Source: Kudoa neothunni
Taxonomy: Eukaryota > Cnidaria
Direction of reading: 5' to 3'
NCBI GenBank assembly: GCA_964304625.1
Contig: OZ199839.1
Coordinates: forward strand, 8,494,001-8,558,000
DNA: 64,000 nucleotides
Each line of letters begins with the position of its first letter. Within the stretch, counting starts at the first letter, position 1. Below the pieces are notes generated by a model that made no database searches, was not told the DNA's origin, and worked only from the letters and a program-made list of their open reading frames with translations. Both the position numbers and the translations under genes were made by a program. Positions 26,401 through 40,178 of this stretch are shown here, piece by piece.

Positions 26401-28175
26401 TTTAATGGCTTAAAAGACTTGCAAGAGAGAATTGCATCTTAAAAAATGATAAACTAATGACATACAACGAGAAATGCGCAATATCTACCTACGAAATATC
26501 CGCGGATGACTTTAGTAAGCTTGCTTAATTTTCCCCTATTCTTATATTCTTATACTCGATCTTTTTAGGTCATGAATATGTTTAACGGATAATTAAATAG
26601 CTTAAATTAAATATTGTTCCCATTTTTATAAATTTAAGAATGTAAAAAACAAAATAATGACTAACATATTCTACAAACAAATTTTTTATTTATTTTTCAC
26701 GGCTTCGAACGTTCGTTCAAATAAAGAAAATATTACTTTGAGTATGAATAATACCAAGTAAATTTTCAAATAAAAGACTATAGAATTAGTCATTTCCTCT
26801 TAAAAATATTAAGTTCTTGTTATGTTTATATAACACCATAATGAAAAAGAATGATTTTAAATATTAAAATATACGCGTACTAAGTCAATATTAGCTTTAT
26901 TGTCGGAAATAATTACAGCTAAAGATGTATAAATATTTTGACGAGTCTTTTAGTTTAACAAGACTAACCGGCCATGGAACCCATTCAGACTACTGATTTT
27001 AACTGTATAAGCAAATAATATAAAGATTAACTTAAATATAAATTTTTTAAATTATTCTTTGAATATAATATAGAAGTAATATATTTAGTTTTAACGATTT
27101 AAAAATTAAAAATTCTCAAACTAATTTTTATCAGTAATTTTTATAAAATTGTAAGAAAAAGGAAAATTAACTAAAACTCCTATTCGTTTATCTCAAAACC
27201 ACGAAAATATAATGCTATCTTTAAAATATATTAAATATTTTTTTTCATCCGATTTGTAAATTATTGGCTTAAATAATAAATATATTAACGTCGATCAAAT
27301 TTGAGGCATGTGCGTAAAATTTTATTCTCAATATCTCATATTCAAAAATATTCTATATCTAAAAATACTAAAATCTGTTCATTTTTTATGGCAGATTAAG
27401 TTATAGCTTATATATTTGCTTATGAAGCAGATTATTAAAAAATTATAAATAACGACAATAATCATTTTATAACATTGTTAAAATAATAAAACTTTTCAAG
27501 CATTTTTACGAATATATTTGAATCATGAAAAATTATATGTTATCAACATTATCTCAGTAAATTGTTAACCAAATAAATATCACCAGAACATTAAAAAACT
27601 ATTTTGGAGAAAAGATTCACAAAAGAGTGCCATCGAGGTGTAATTTTTTCTCTTGCTCATTTAAATGAATATTGGACTCGAAAGGGTATTTTAATTAAAT
27701 TAATTAATTATTGAATAATTAATATATGTAATATTTTACCTCATTTAATAATAATACTTAATGAACAATTAATACATTGGTAATTTTTTAAAATAAAATT
27801 ATTTAAATACAGAAATCACACAATACCCAAGCACGCATTCTCAAGGGATTTGAGCGTAGGTCACTGTTAGTGTTAGAATGGGCTGGACAACACAGAGTTC
27901 ATCTGGGATGAACAAATGTGCCCAGTAAGGAGGTAATCCTCGTTGGGGTATATTTCCTTAGGGAAAAAGCGAAGGATATTGATAAACATAACTCATTCTA
28001 GCATTTTTAAGTGATTTATATGTTAGTTTGCTAAATCGTTATATTTTTCAAATGTATTTTAAATTAAATAAAAATCTTTTAGTTTCTTATTTTAAATGTC
28101 TGATTTCCCTTGTTAACAAACATCCATCATAATGGGACAACTATCAATAACTCCCAAAATAAGTCTAAACTTAGG
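23454..28175. other. 4.7-kb AT-rich spacer between integrin genes 2 and 3
   Basis: Very AT-rich and without coding signal over nearly its whole length. A sequence TACAGTCCCC followed by TGCGCATGCG near 24045-24070 resembles the outer end of a TA-inserting element, but no partner end was found nearby. The structured patch at 27822-27975 is described separately. Confidence 0.4.
27822..27975. other. GC-richer patch with serial hairpins, possible ncRNA or SINE
   Basis: Three perfect short hairpins follow one another: CTCAA/TTGAG (27840-27854), GTTCATC/GATGAAC around TGG (27897-27913) and GAGG/CCTC around TAAT (27930-27941). Outer pairings (ATACCCAA near 27823 with TTGGGGTAT near 27943, AAGGA with TCCTT) could close a larger fold. 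Base composition is clearly unlike the flanks. I could not match it to 5S, U1-U6, SRP, RNase P or tRNA from memory. It lies about 200 bp upstream of integrin gene 3, and could be an RNA gene, a SINE or a regulatory element. Confidence 0.35.
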
Positions 28176-31100
28176 ATGAGATATTATATAATCTATATTA
28201 GCATAATTTTAGAAATTTTTGGACTCTGTTACCAAGATATTCTCTTTAGTGATCCTATCTCACTGAAACTCACGGTGCACGATTATTATCTCAATAAGAG
28301 ATATGGTCCTTCTTTGTTTGGTTATTCGATTGCACCTGAAAAGGATGGAAAGTATATACTCTATAACACTGCTATTTGTCTATGAAAATTGGTTAGATTA
28401 TTAATTTCTGCACCTTTGGCTCAACTCCCAAACTCTAATGGCGACCCTATGGGCAGAGTATTTGAATGTTCATTTCCAAGCAAATTAAACCAGGCAGGAA
28501 TGTGTTATGAGTATCTCCAAGAATTGGAAGGTAACCAACACTATGCTATAATCATTTATTTCCATTAGAAAAATACGCGAGCGAAAAAAACGGAACCCTT
28601 CTACTTGGATATACTATCACTAAAATATTCACTAACACCTTTTATGTAACTTGATTATCTTGTATTGTTTAAATTCATTCTATAGATATGTGCCCCTAAT
28701 GTGTACACTTCAAATATGGGAAATTCTCACCGTCCTTGTTACATCTATAACTCTTATCACAAATTCCTATCAGATGGGTCGGTTTATACTGGTTAGTCTA
28801 TCGATCGTGGTCGAATATTATCTATTTCCACACAGAGCCAATGGGAAATATGGGAGCAGTGGTGTATTCGGAAGGCAATGATGGTTGTGTGTTGGTGGGA
28901 AATATGATGGCAAATCTGGTGTAATAATTTAGTTCAATGATTTCATTTTTTTAATATTTAATTATAGATTTTTAAAAGCTACCTACGCATGTTATAGTAG
29001 TATATCTGGTGGGATGTTTTCCGTAATGAAAGATTACAATCTCACATACATTACATACGGTACAAATTTCTATAATAATATACATGTATTTATAAATAAG
29101 ATTGATTAAAAATAAAAAATAGGTTGGAAGGATATACACTATTACGATGCCGGCGATTTCAGTATTATTTGGTGTCATTTAATGCGAAAATATTATTATT
29201 TCATAGGGGTCTTCCAGATAGCAACTCCATATAACTATTCGGAAAAAAATTTGGTTAATTTAATATTTCGAAAAAATAACTAATGGTGATTGATCTAGAT
29301 ATACTATTCGTATTATTTTGGTAATATAAAAGTTAAAGAGAGTATACTTAAAGTGTTGCCAACAAACGAAACAACAGTAATAGAAGTAATCTAAAAATTA
29401 AGTTTAATTAAAATATAGAGGAACAGCCACACTGCTGAGTCAATAATAACAATTCATAGAGATCCAGAGTAATTGTCTTTTTATAATGATATATTAAACA
29501 TTTTGTAGTATTCATTTTTCTATTTATTCTTCCCCCTACAATATGTTGGGGCAAGGTTTGGTCGCAAGCAAGGTTTCGTTAACGATAGAAAGCTCACCAA
29601 CTTCAATTATTCGTGGGGAAAAGCGAGGAGATTATTTTGGTTACTCAATGTGTTTAATTGGAAACATAGACGGAGAATACGCGGAAGGTTTTTGGCTAAT
29701 ATTATACTAATCAACAAATTATTACTTATTTAGATCTTGCTATTTTGGCGCCGTATGGAGGAGTTGACGAATCTGGAATGTTGTATATTGTGGCTGTGCT
29801 TAAAGATAAAATAAATAACTCATATTTTTCAGTTATTTAACGCGCTAAATAATCCAATATTTAATATGTAAGCTTACTTTAGAAAACTGTCCTGCGAGAA
29901 CACTTTCCGGATTTAAATGAAGAGACTTTTATTTTTAACATTTTTGGTGGATTGGATATAAATAAAGATGGAATTAATGGTAACTTATTATAGCCATCAT
30001 TTTTAAATATTCTTAAATAACCAAAGATATACTTGTATCAACTACTGCTCACGGGGGTGAAATTAGAGGGTTTGTGTATGTTTAATTAAAATCAGTGAGA
30101 ACATGCTATTTCAAAAAATAAACAAAACTAGATTGAAAGTGCCAATGGAGCTTCAGTTGGAGAGTGAAGGTCAGGAATTGTCTTATAAATTCCCGGGAAT
30201 CGGTTGTGATTCGGAATTTCCTAATTTTTTTTGGTAATTATTAAAAAATAATCAGAATTTTTAAATATTATATAAATTACTATTGTTTTTAATGATAATT
30301 GTTTAGCAATAAATTTCAAGTAAAATTGTATTTGTCATTTTTGAATAATGAAACCTATGATATTGCCAAAATTGTCGTGAAAAGTTATTTCATTCCATAA
30401 ATAACTCAGCGTTAAAAATTGTATAGACTTTAAGGTGCAAATCACAGTATTTGCCCCTGTAATGTTTAGAGATTATTATAAACTGTCAAATTCTAACACA
30501 CTCACTGGGAAATACAAAACCGATGTGGTGTTTGATAAGGTGGGAAATAACGGGAACGTTTATTGTCTGGTCGATTTCAACGTATATGCGAGCTATTTCA
30601 TGAAATTTGAAGAGATTTCAAATGTTAAAATATACCTCCAAGCTGACACTACAACAGATGACCAATATTTCGAGGGACATTATCTAATTTATGCAAAACC
30701 TAAGGTTTTCAAACAAAGAATGCTACACTCATACTGCAAAAACTCAAGCAGAGAATGTAGAACTAACATCAAATTACTAAATTCAACCTGCTCTATTAAA
30801 AAGTAAATATATAAAAAATAGAATATATAGTTATTTGATATAGTGGCCGAAAATTGCTATCATTAGGAAAAATAAATGTGATTGTCTTAACGATTGATTT
30901 ACAAAATACAGGCAATCCCAGCGTTGGACTAGGTTTCAGTGTGGCGACCACTCCGCATCTTAGTATTATATCTTGTGTGGCACGAAATTTCATTACACAA
31001 GTAAATAATAGTTGAACGAGTTATTTGATATTTAAAAATCCATCTATATATATAAATGAATATATATATATATATATATATATAGATTTTACCTAAGGAA

Positions 31101-32295
31101 AGTAATCACGAGAGTGGATTAAAAAAATCTCCCTTCTTTCTAGTTGGAAATTTCACTAATAAAGTCATTAATCTATATTATTTTTTCTTAATCACGTTGT
31201 TAGATGTCATTATCTTGCTTTTTAAAAAGTATTGATGGAGCTACTATTGATAAAAATGAAACCATCGCATATTCTGTGTAAGAGGATGATGTGGTTAATG
31301 ATTTATCGCTATTTAGTTACGATTCTGAGATATTTAACGAGAGTTCGATAATACACAAAAAACAGTTTTCATTAGGGTGGAAGTGTAGATCAAGATATCA
31401 CATATTTTCGTAAGATATATATCATTGTTTAAATATAATTTTGATTATATTAATTCATTTTTTTTAATTTTCAGATCATTATCGAGACCTCAAGTAAATT
31501 TCGTTGGACCTCAAATATCAAATATAATAATTAGACATCACGTTATTGTATTTATAATTTATTAGTTTTTTTTTCAATCAAAATATTTGATATGTGTAGG
31601 TAGATAACTATGGACCCTCCGACTTGGTAAACGCTACTTTGATATTTGACAAAGTACATTACGAAAAAGAGATCAAACTTATCACCATTAATAAAATATC
31701 TGTATATGAAATATAATGTTTGATGGATAATTTGTTCGATATTTAAATAGTGTGATAATATTACCTACTTTAAAAATAACACCGAAATGACAGACTGTAA
31801 TAAAACCGATTGCAAAAACCAAGCCGAATCTTTCCATTGCACCAATATAACGATAAAAACCTTTCAGAGATTAGAAATCAATATCTATTTCAATATTCGG
31901 AATAGTTCTGCGGATTTTTTTGTAATAGAGATTTTGTCTTAATTTTTTTACAAGTGGATAAATGCAGGAGAATAACTCGAGCAGCGTAGAACTTGGTACT
32001 AATATCTCACTTTCGATGAGTAAATGTGTTGCAATGGGGAATTCTACATATGTGATTTATCTAATTTCATTTCCACGTATGTCAAAAGTCAACCTTAATT
32101 TAGAGTACATTTACTGTTGCAGGATCATTTAGCAAAAAAATTAAGATTTGGATTCTGGTTGTGGCGATTATTGCAGCGTTACTGTTTGTTTTTGGAATTA
32201 TTCTTATACTTTACTTTGTAATTTTAATATATATGGTTTATTTAACCACTGTTCTATTTTAGTGTGGAGCTTTTAAACAAAACCCAACCACATAG
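28176..32295 (+). CDS. Integrin alpha-like gene 3
   Basis: Third member of the array. The start is set at the Met that begins MRYYIIYISIILEIFGLCY, a signal peptide. Landmarks: KRYGPSLFGYSIA, then ICAPNVY near 28685, a Cys-bearing loop exon near 28968-29070, RNSHTAES near 29417, EKRGDYFGYS near 29618-29648, DLAILAPYGG near 29735-29764, DINKDGING near 29955-29980, thigh exon 30437-30803 ending with CKNSSREC, calf exon 31753-31921 with CDNITYFKNN and DC...DC, juxtamembrane KKIKIW plus TM helix 32135-32220, and tail exon 32263-32295 encoding CGAFKQNPTT. All exons I checked stay open, and intron positions match gene 1. The tail lacks the basic residue after FK seen in its paralogs. Gene 4 begins only 346 bp downstream. 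Confidence 0.82.
31061..31085. repeat. (TA)n microsatellite in an intron
   Basis: About 12 TA units immediately before a leg-domain exon of integrin gene 3, in the polypyrimidine-poor acceptor region of that intron. Confidence 0.8.
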
Positions 32296-32641
32296 AGATT
32301 GCAGTATTACACTCCAACTATAACTTCGTTATGCTTATGCTCCTATGAATAATATTATTCTATATTAAATATATTCGTCACTTATGGGCTGTTATTTCTT
32401 GTCTATTTTTGAAAAGTGAAACTATTTTTAATTGAATAAATTTTTAAGAAAAAATACTAAAAAATTAGTATATTATTTATATATTATATTTTAAGATAAT
32501 TTTTTCAAATTAAAGTATCTTAGGTAGAATCATGCCACCTGGGAAGGGAATATATAACCATAGGAATAAACATTCTGAGCTTTAATACTATTAGGTTATT
32601 GTCTAATGAAATATTCGGCCAACAAATAATCTCAATATTAC
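32296..32641. other. Short spacer between integrin genes 3 and 4
   Basis: 346 bp, in contrast with 4-5 kb elsewhere in the array. It must contain the polyadenylation site of gene 3 and any promoter of gene 4. A locally GC-richer stretch, CATGCCACCTGGGAAGGG near 32530, is the only distinctive sequence. Confidence 0.45.
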
Positions 32642-35600
32642 ATGGAACTTATGTGGTGGTTGATGTTGTTGGGTTACGCCAATTTAGCATTTACTGAAGA
32701 AAGAAACGCTTTGTTTGGAGAAATAAACTCGTTCATTCTCAAATCGTATGATAAATACAAGACACACACATACGGCCCTCCGTTGTTTGGCTACGCAATA
32801 GCTACTCTTTCTAATGACAGGCAATGGATGTGATTCAAATTAATATTAAGTTTCTAGCAGGTTAATTGTATCGTCACCATTGGCATTCACATCAAGATCA
32901 AACGTAACTCCTACAGGTAGGGTGTTTATATGTTCGTTCCCTAAAAATGCTGGTGTGGTGAACACATGTGACCAAAAAGTGGAAAATTTGGAAGGTAATC
33001 GAATACTGTTATATTTTTTTTGATTATTTTAAATCTTAAGAAAAATATACGCTTCACCCAAAGGGTGCTCTTCTGATTGGCTATACTATTAAATCGATTG
33101 AAGAGGATTTAATTTATGTACTATAATATTTTTAAATTTCCAATCAATTGTTATATAGATATGTAGCGCAAATTCTATTTTTTTATATGATTTTGAAGAA
33201 AATAAGCGACCGTGCTATGTGTATGATGTGAAAGACAATAAATTAGCGAAGGGTGCACATCCAAGTAAATTCCTTTTTACATCATTCCTAATTAATCTGA
33301 ACGTTTTCTTTTATAGATTATGAACGTGATATTACGGGATATTCTGCTTTCACTTATGGCAAAAATGGCTGCATCTTACTTGGGCCAGGAATAATTGATA
33401 AAGAGTAATATTCTCCTGTCTATACGTGCTGAATTATTTTATTTTAATAAATAGTAATTTTTAAATTATTATTTAGGGATAATTATTGGATTAAATAATA
33501 AATCTCAATTAACTATAATGTATTCAAATAAAAATCAAAAATTTATGAAATAATATATGTTTATCTATTTATCTAATAAGTTTAATAATTAATGATAAAA
33601 GTTTTTTTCGCATTTAATCAGATAAAAATATTATGCTTAGTGATTTTAATTTACTTTATAATTTATAATAATCATAAATACAGAATTTTCTAATAATTGT
33701 TATATTTAAATGTTTTCATGCAATAAATAACCAGTTTTAGGCAGTTCTCCAAAAAACATACATACTTTAAAATTTTCAATGAGTAGACATATATTTTAAT
33801 TTAAGAATATTATTTTAATTTTTTGTGGGAAAAATTAAAAGTTAGATAATAGCCCAATTATACATCACGTGATCAAAAAATTTTCCCATAGTTTCACATA
33901 TTTACATTGTATGTTGGTGGTTTTTTCTTCGCGGTAGCTGTTTAAATTAAATTAAAAATTATGTAATTAAATATTTTTATTCCTTGAGGTGAAAAATTTG
34001 TTATATTGCAATCTAACATTCAAAAAATGTGTAAAGGAATTGTTCGAATGTAACGAAAATTTATATTTGTCTTTTTAATATAGATATTTTTATGATTTTT
34101 GACAAACTTGATTAGTGAAAATGTTATTTTGTTGACTATCACGTCTATAAATTGATCGGATGAGAGAAACTCAATTTTATAAATAGTTGTATGTTTAACT
34201 GAAACAAGTATATTAATAAGAAAACAAATTATAGCGAGGCCACCACCCATGATCTAATTTTAGGCTATTTTTAAAGCCTCCAATAATTATGCAGTGATAG
34301 TTATTTGGTAATATTTGCGTTATATAATTAAAATTTTTAACATCAAAGTAATTTCGGAAAATTTTATGTAGTTGTGAATAAAAAATCTCTTTTATTTTTC
34401 AATAAGAACGTGAAAATATTTAACTGGAATAAAGATATATTATCATACAGAAAGGTTTTGTTCAAAATTAATATTCTTTTAATAAACAATGTTCAAAGCG
34501 CGATAAAAATATTTGCTCAAAAGTTCAGACACTTAAAACTTCGTTACAACAAGTAAAGTAGTTTAATGACTAATTCTGCGCTCATTTATATACACTATAG
34601 AAAAGATTACGTAAAGATGGTTATCCATTTTATATTAATTTTAATTTATAATTATGGAAATTATAATAAATGATTAGATGTCTTTATAATTATTTTAAAG
34701 GTGGTAAATTTCGATATTTAATCCATTTCATATTATTTTTGATTAATATATTATTTTGATATATGAATAAAATATTTGGCACAAAAATATTTGGTCACTG
34801 CTTATAATGATGATTTAGATATAAATTTATTGGTTATTTTTGCTACAACAGAACAGGTCAAGGGGTTAGCACGGTCGAAAAACCTCAACTCTTCAAAATA
34901 CATGCAAAACGTAAGCTTTATATCTATATAATACAATTACATATTTTAAATACAGCTTGAAAAAGGTTTCAATTTTTACCATTTTATTTTAACTTTAATG
35001 AAATAAATATTAGCAACGAAAATCAGAAATAAGTAATAGGGTAGATTTAGATTTAATATAAAATAAAATAAATCAACCATTAAAAACAGTTTTATAACTA
35101 GTTTTTATTAATGTATTTTTTTCTCGTAAACATATTTTGAATATATTTTTTAATATTTGTGAGTTTAAATACTTTTTATTAATTAAAATTTTAATTCAAT
35201 ATTAATTACATAACGATGTATTTAAAATAAAGTTAGAGATCGATACAGCAAACAATAATTCAGTATAATGAGCCACATTTTATTTGTAGGAGAGAATGAT
35301 TCACATTGATTGCTGATTAATAACCAGATTACTTATCAAAATAATCCCATTAAATTCACAACCTTACAAATAATCAATCTAACTTATTTTTTGAAATAAA
35401 AATATTAAATGAGTAATATTTTGTTAATTCGTAATCGACTCTTGGCTGTAAACAAAATTTAATTCGTTTTTTAAATTAAGGTTAGTTAATAATCCGACCA
35501 CCGACGATAGAAGACATTATTTGGTTATTTACTTTGTATTAAGTGAAATTACAAGCATTTAATTTTGGAAGTCGAAAAACAGGATGCAACAATACTGAAT

Positions 35601-38600
35601 CATGCACAAAGAAAAATATGTCACAAATTACATTTTTTATAAACCCCATTTGAATTAATTTAAATGAATCGTCATAAAAGGACTATTCACACGCATTAAC
35701 CCTCCAATGGATTTGGGGTGTATTACGTTCCAAACCACATTTAACTTGAGCATAAAATTTTCCAACCTTCTCATGGAAAATTGAAATTTACGATATTCTC
35801 CTACATTATTTATTAAACGCATCATATACTAAAAACTTGGCTAAAATATAAGTTCAGGTCGTCCAACAAAAATTCCATCCTCTAACGGGCTTGGAGCGAA
35901 AACAACCCATGGTTTTTAGGTTATATTAACTTTAAAAATTAGAAATAATTCAATGAGAAACTCCTGTAAAATTCCATTGACAAATTTCCAAGAAAAATTG
36001 AAATTAATATATCACCTAATCCAATGCGGCATTCTTGGTCGATCGCTCGAGAGTTTCGGTCGGTATAATATTTAGGTTCTCATATCATATGGACGGGGGA
36101 ACATCGATTTTGTTGTTTATGTCGGGTTCTAATAACTAACAAAAGTTTATTTTCGAATTATTATATTGAATAATACTTACTAGAGGATTTTATTTTAATT
36201 ATGCGCCAATTTGGGTTATGTAGAAAAATGGGATTATTTGAGCAAGAAGCTTGAACTAGTTAGACCATTCTGTTGGATGAATTAAGATGAGCACTTTTAG
36301 TGAATTTTTTGACGATATCCACTCTCTTGGTGGTGAGTTAGAGAATAACTTGTTTTTTACACTATTTAAAGTAAGACCTCACTCACCATTCGTTGAAAAT
36401 AATCCACGATGTTTGAGCCAAACCAGATTAAGTTTTGTAACAGATGTAAATATACCCCAAATTCTATCGATATAATCTACCAAAAATTCTCAAATAAATT
36501 CAAAATTGTTTTTTGAGTAAATTTAAAAAAAAAGCCTGGGGCGTTTTTCACCCCAAGTCCATTAAACATTAAAGGGTGTAATTTTTAGCTAGCTTATGGG
36601 ACTAAACAATATATAGTCACATTAATTCATTAATTCATTAATACCGATAAAAATTTCATTTGTATTTTTATTATGTGAGTTAATTTTTTTTACAATTATT
36701 TATTTAAATCAATTTCATTTATGAAAATTATGTAATTTTTATATTATTATGTAATTCTTTTATGATTATTTCAGACAACGCGCCTTCGTTCATTCGTGTT
36801 TCATGCCAAAATTTAGGCATGGTATTTAACTCGTGAAAACACGACTCGAACTAATACACGAAAGTGCATTATCTTGATTATTTATTAATTTTATTATTGA
36901 TTCAAACTTTTAATTACTATTGATTCAATTAATATATATTCAATTATTTGTATTTTATTATAAAAATTTCAATCTTATTCAATAAAAATTTAAATATTTA
37001 GCTACCAAGGACATTTCTTACTTTAAAGCAGGAAATTACAGTAATTTATAGTCGATGCATGCCGTATGCACTATTTTTAGCTGTTTATCAAGCTGCCACT
37101 CCTTATGCAATCAATTCCGCTAATTCAGTAAACTATGTTCAATTTGTTTTCAATACTACAATAAAAAACAGATATATGTTATTTATTACAACACATACGT
37201 CGACCGCAATGCATCTTTTTACAAATTGTTGCCTGACGACGTCGGTTCGGTAAGATTTTAAACTATGTTAGAGATTCTTTGTGTATTTTGAACGGTTAGC
37301 GAAACTCCCACATTGGGGATTCAATAATCACAATGGAATTAGAAAAAAAGTATTTTCAAATTACAATCAAAACCTTTATTAGCTTATTAAAATTAGTAAA
37401 TTTATCTCCATATACACTGCACCATATGTGAGTGCCTCAAAAGGGCTTGTGCTTAGTAAGACCGACCTATCCAGATATGACACCAATACATCTATAATAT
37501 GGGGTGAAAAAAGGGGAGATTTGTTTGGATATTCGATTTGTTTGATTGGAAACGTGGATGGTCAATACGGTCAAGGTATATGCAATCATTGTGGATTAAT
37601 AACCATTTACATAACTGTAGATCTTGCTATCCTGGCCCCCTACGCCGGGCCAGATCAAACTGGTGTCATCTATATTATTAGCATTTTAGATGACCATATT
37701 CACAACGAATACTATTCAGTAATGATATTTTCACCTTAATTTCTTAACACCTAATTATTATATCAACTTATAAAATAAACAATTAGAAAACATTGTTAAA
37801 AGACTACTATCCTGACTTAAATAATGATGTGATCGTGTATAGTATTTTTGGTGGTTATGATGTAAATAAGGACGGAATAAACGGTGCTTTTAAAATTTAT
37901 ATCTCTTGTAATTATCACAGTATAGATATTCTAGCTTCGGTGTCAACAGATGATGGCTCGATTCGTGGATTAATGTGAAATATTTTAAATAAAATTTAAT
38001 TGATAAAAGCAATTATAGATTAAGGTTACCTATGAATGTAACGGTTGAAAGTAATATTACCACCTTATTGTTTAATTTTCCTGGCGACAAATGCAATATT
38101 GATCATCCAAATTACTTCTGGTATGTATTAAATATTATTCATATACTCTCTTGTATTCTAATAATATATTTAGTAATAATTACAGGATTAAATTTTTCAT
38201 TTCGTTCGATAATGACTCCTTTTACGATATTCACAAGGTGGGAGACCAGAGTAATTGTTTTTATTATTCGATCATGTGTAGTATTCATACAGAATTACAA
38301 TTTTCAATTAAAATCCTACCACACATAAAGTTAAAACAATATTACAAATTACTTAACAACAATATTCTCGCTACGGAATATTTAAATGAGGTCTCCTTCA
38401 ACAACTATACATCCAATAAAACATTATACGGCTACCTTAATTTCACCATCGGTGCCAACCAGTACATGAACTTTGATGAAATGGATAATGTAAAATTGGA
38501 AATTTCACTAAATAAAATATTAAAACGACCCTTCGAACCAAACTATTATGTTATTTACATGGAACCTTTTCGCCATATTGTTAAAATGAAGTCAGACATA

Positions 38601-40121
38601 TGTCCAATGAGGAGTAGTCAATGTGGCTCTAAGATTGAACTTGTTAAGGCTTCTTATCACGTGGAAAAGTTATTTATATTTGAGTGCGATCAGAATAACA
38701 TAATTTCATAATAGTTCCAATAAATCTCTTATTTTTGGAAAAATAAATATTTTTTCCCTAAAATTCAGTTTAATAAATAAAGGTTCGCCAACATATGGAT
38801 TAGGGATGGGATTAAAATATTCCTTACATATGAAGTTATTATCTTGCTTCTCCGATGGTTTTACCGTAAAATTATATTTCATTACTCTTCTAATTGAATG
38901 TATTTAGATTAGCCATGTTTTAAAATACGACCAGGATAATACAACCTCCTTGTGGTTGTTTATCAAAGGATATTTTTCAGAAAAGGTATTTATTCGTGTT
39001 TTTTTCTAATCACATATACAAAAGATGGACATAAAATGTTTTATGAGAATCCAAAATGGCAAAGGATCCGAAATAATTAACTATTTAATGTGAATTTATT
39101 TATTGATTATTAGCATAATTGTATTCTAGGTACGACTCTCTAAAGTATACTAAAGAATCAGAAATTGTAACGGACAGAAAATTCGAAATACCTTGGTCAT
39201 GCCTCTCAAATGTTGGAATACAATCGTATTATATAATAATATATCGCTTAATTAATTATTTATTTATTTATTGTATAAGATATTGCTATATTTTTATTCA
39301 AATTTTTTGTAATAGAGTCTATCCAGAAAAAAACAATCCATATGGTTGGTTTCCAAGTATCAAATAGGGTTTTGAAGCATCGTATTATAGTAATTATACA
39401 ATAATGTTATTAGGATTAATATTTACTATTTACAGGTGAATAATTTGGGACCCTCTGATTTGAGGGAAGCCAACCTGACGTATATGAAAAAGAATTATGA
39501 AGACCAACTAAAAACCATAAATATCTCTTATATTGGAGTATTTTCAATGAATATAATTATCGATATAAGTTTTTACAATATAGTGTGACGATATAATATA
39601 TTTTAAAAATTCGAGCGTTATTTCGAGTTGCGAAACCGAAGACTGCAATAATACTGCTGAATATTTTCAATGTGTGAACATAAGTATTGAAAGGTTTAAA
39701 CCTATCGAGATAGAAATATTTTTTCATGTGCTGAATAATTCGATCCCTTCATTTGTATATAATTCTTTTTGCAGCATGAAGAAAAATATCTTATAGATTA
39801 AAACATCAAAAATGTTGGACATTCAAGTGGAACTTAACGTATCTGCTACTGTTTGTGATACAGTGGGAGATCCTGTAACGGTAATTTCAATTAAATCAAC
39901 ATATTCTCACCATAATTATCACTTACCATAGACTAATTTGACACTCGTCGGTTCGCTTAAAGAAAAGGTAAAGCTGTGGATATTGTTATTAGCCATATTT
40001 GGTGCAATTCTATTCGTGATTCTTGTGGCATTGTCTCTTTATTTTGTAACTCTATTAAAAAATTGGTAATTCATGAAGTATTTTTTAGGGTGGAGCATTC
40101 AAAAAAAGAGCCAGTTATTAA
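32642..40121 (+). CDS. Integrin alpha-like gene 4, with two enlarged introns
   Basis: Starts MELMWWLMLLGYANLAF, a signal peptide, then YGPPLFGYAIA. The 5' exons run to GCILLGPGIIDKE at about 33416. The next exon is displaced to about 34825-34910 (YKFIGYFCYNRTGQG...), and the next to about 36999-37030 (KDISYFKAGNY), so introns of about 1.4 and 2.1 kb replace the usual tens of nucleotides. Downstream the normal layout resumes: RNSHIGD near 37299, EKRGDLFGYS near 37506-37535, DLAILAPYAG near 37620-37650, DVNKDGING near 37860-37885, thigh exon near 38320-38670, calf exon near 39580-39760, GSLKEKVKLW and TM helix 39950-40045, tail exon 40089-40121 encoding GGAFKKRASY. All exons examined are open, so the gene appears intact rather than split into two fragments. 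The displaced exon is the least certain part. Confidence 0.75.
35700..36561. mobile_element. Non-autonomous piggyBac-like element inside integrin gene 4 intron
   Basis: Left end CCCTCCAATGGATTTGGGGTG follows TTAA at 35696-35699. The right end read on the reverse strand, TGGACTTGGGGTG, abuts TTAA at 36562-36565. The arms match over about 13 bp after an 8-bp offset, so the right boundary is uncertain. An internal copy of the end motif occurs near 35879. A 62-codon ORF at 36287-36475 has a piggyBac-like acidic start (MSTFSEFFDD) and may be a transposase N-terminus remnant. The element accounts for 0.86 kb of the 2.1-kb intron. Confidence 0.55.
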
Positions 40122-40147
40122 TTTCGATACATTATAACCAAGAAAAA

Positions 40148-40178
40148 TGATTGATTGATTGATTAATTAATTAATTAG
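40148..40178. repeat. ATTG/ATTA tetranucleotide repeat
   Basis: Four ATTG-type units followed by three ATTA units just downstream of integrin gene 4. Simple repeat only. Confidence 0.7.

Noticed and set aside
23454-28175. Long spacer as hidden sixth integrin copy
   Set aside because: None of the conserved blocks (RNSHT, EKRGD, DINKDG, TM plus GxFK) occur in any frame I could read.
32816-32862. Non-canonical GC-AG intron in integrin gene 4
   Set aside because: A normal GT donor 11 bases downstream gives the same phase and a better protein match.
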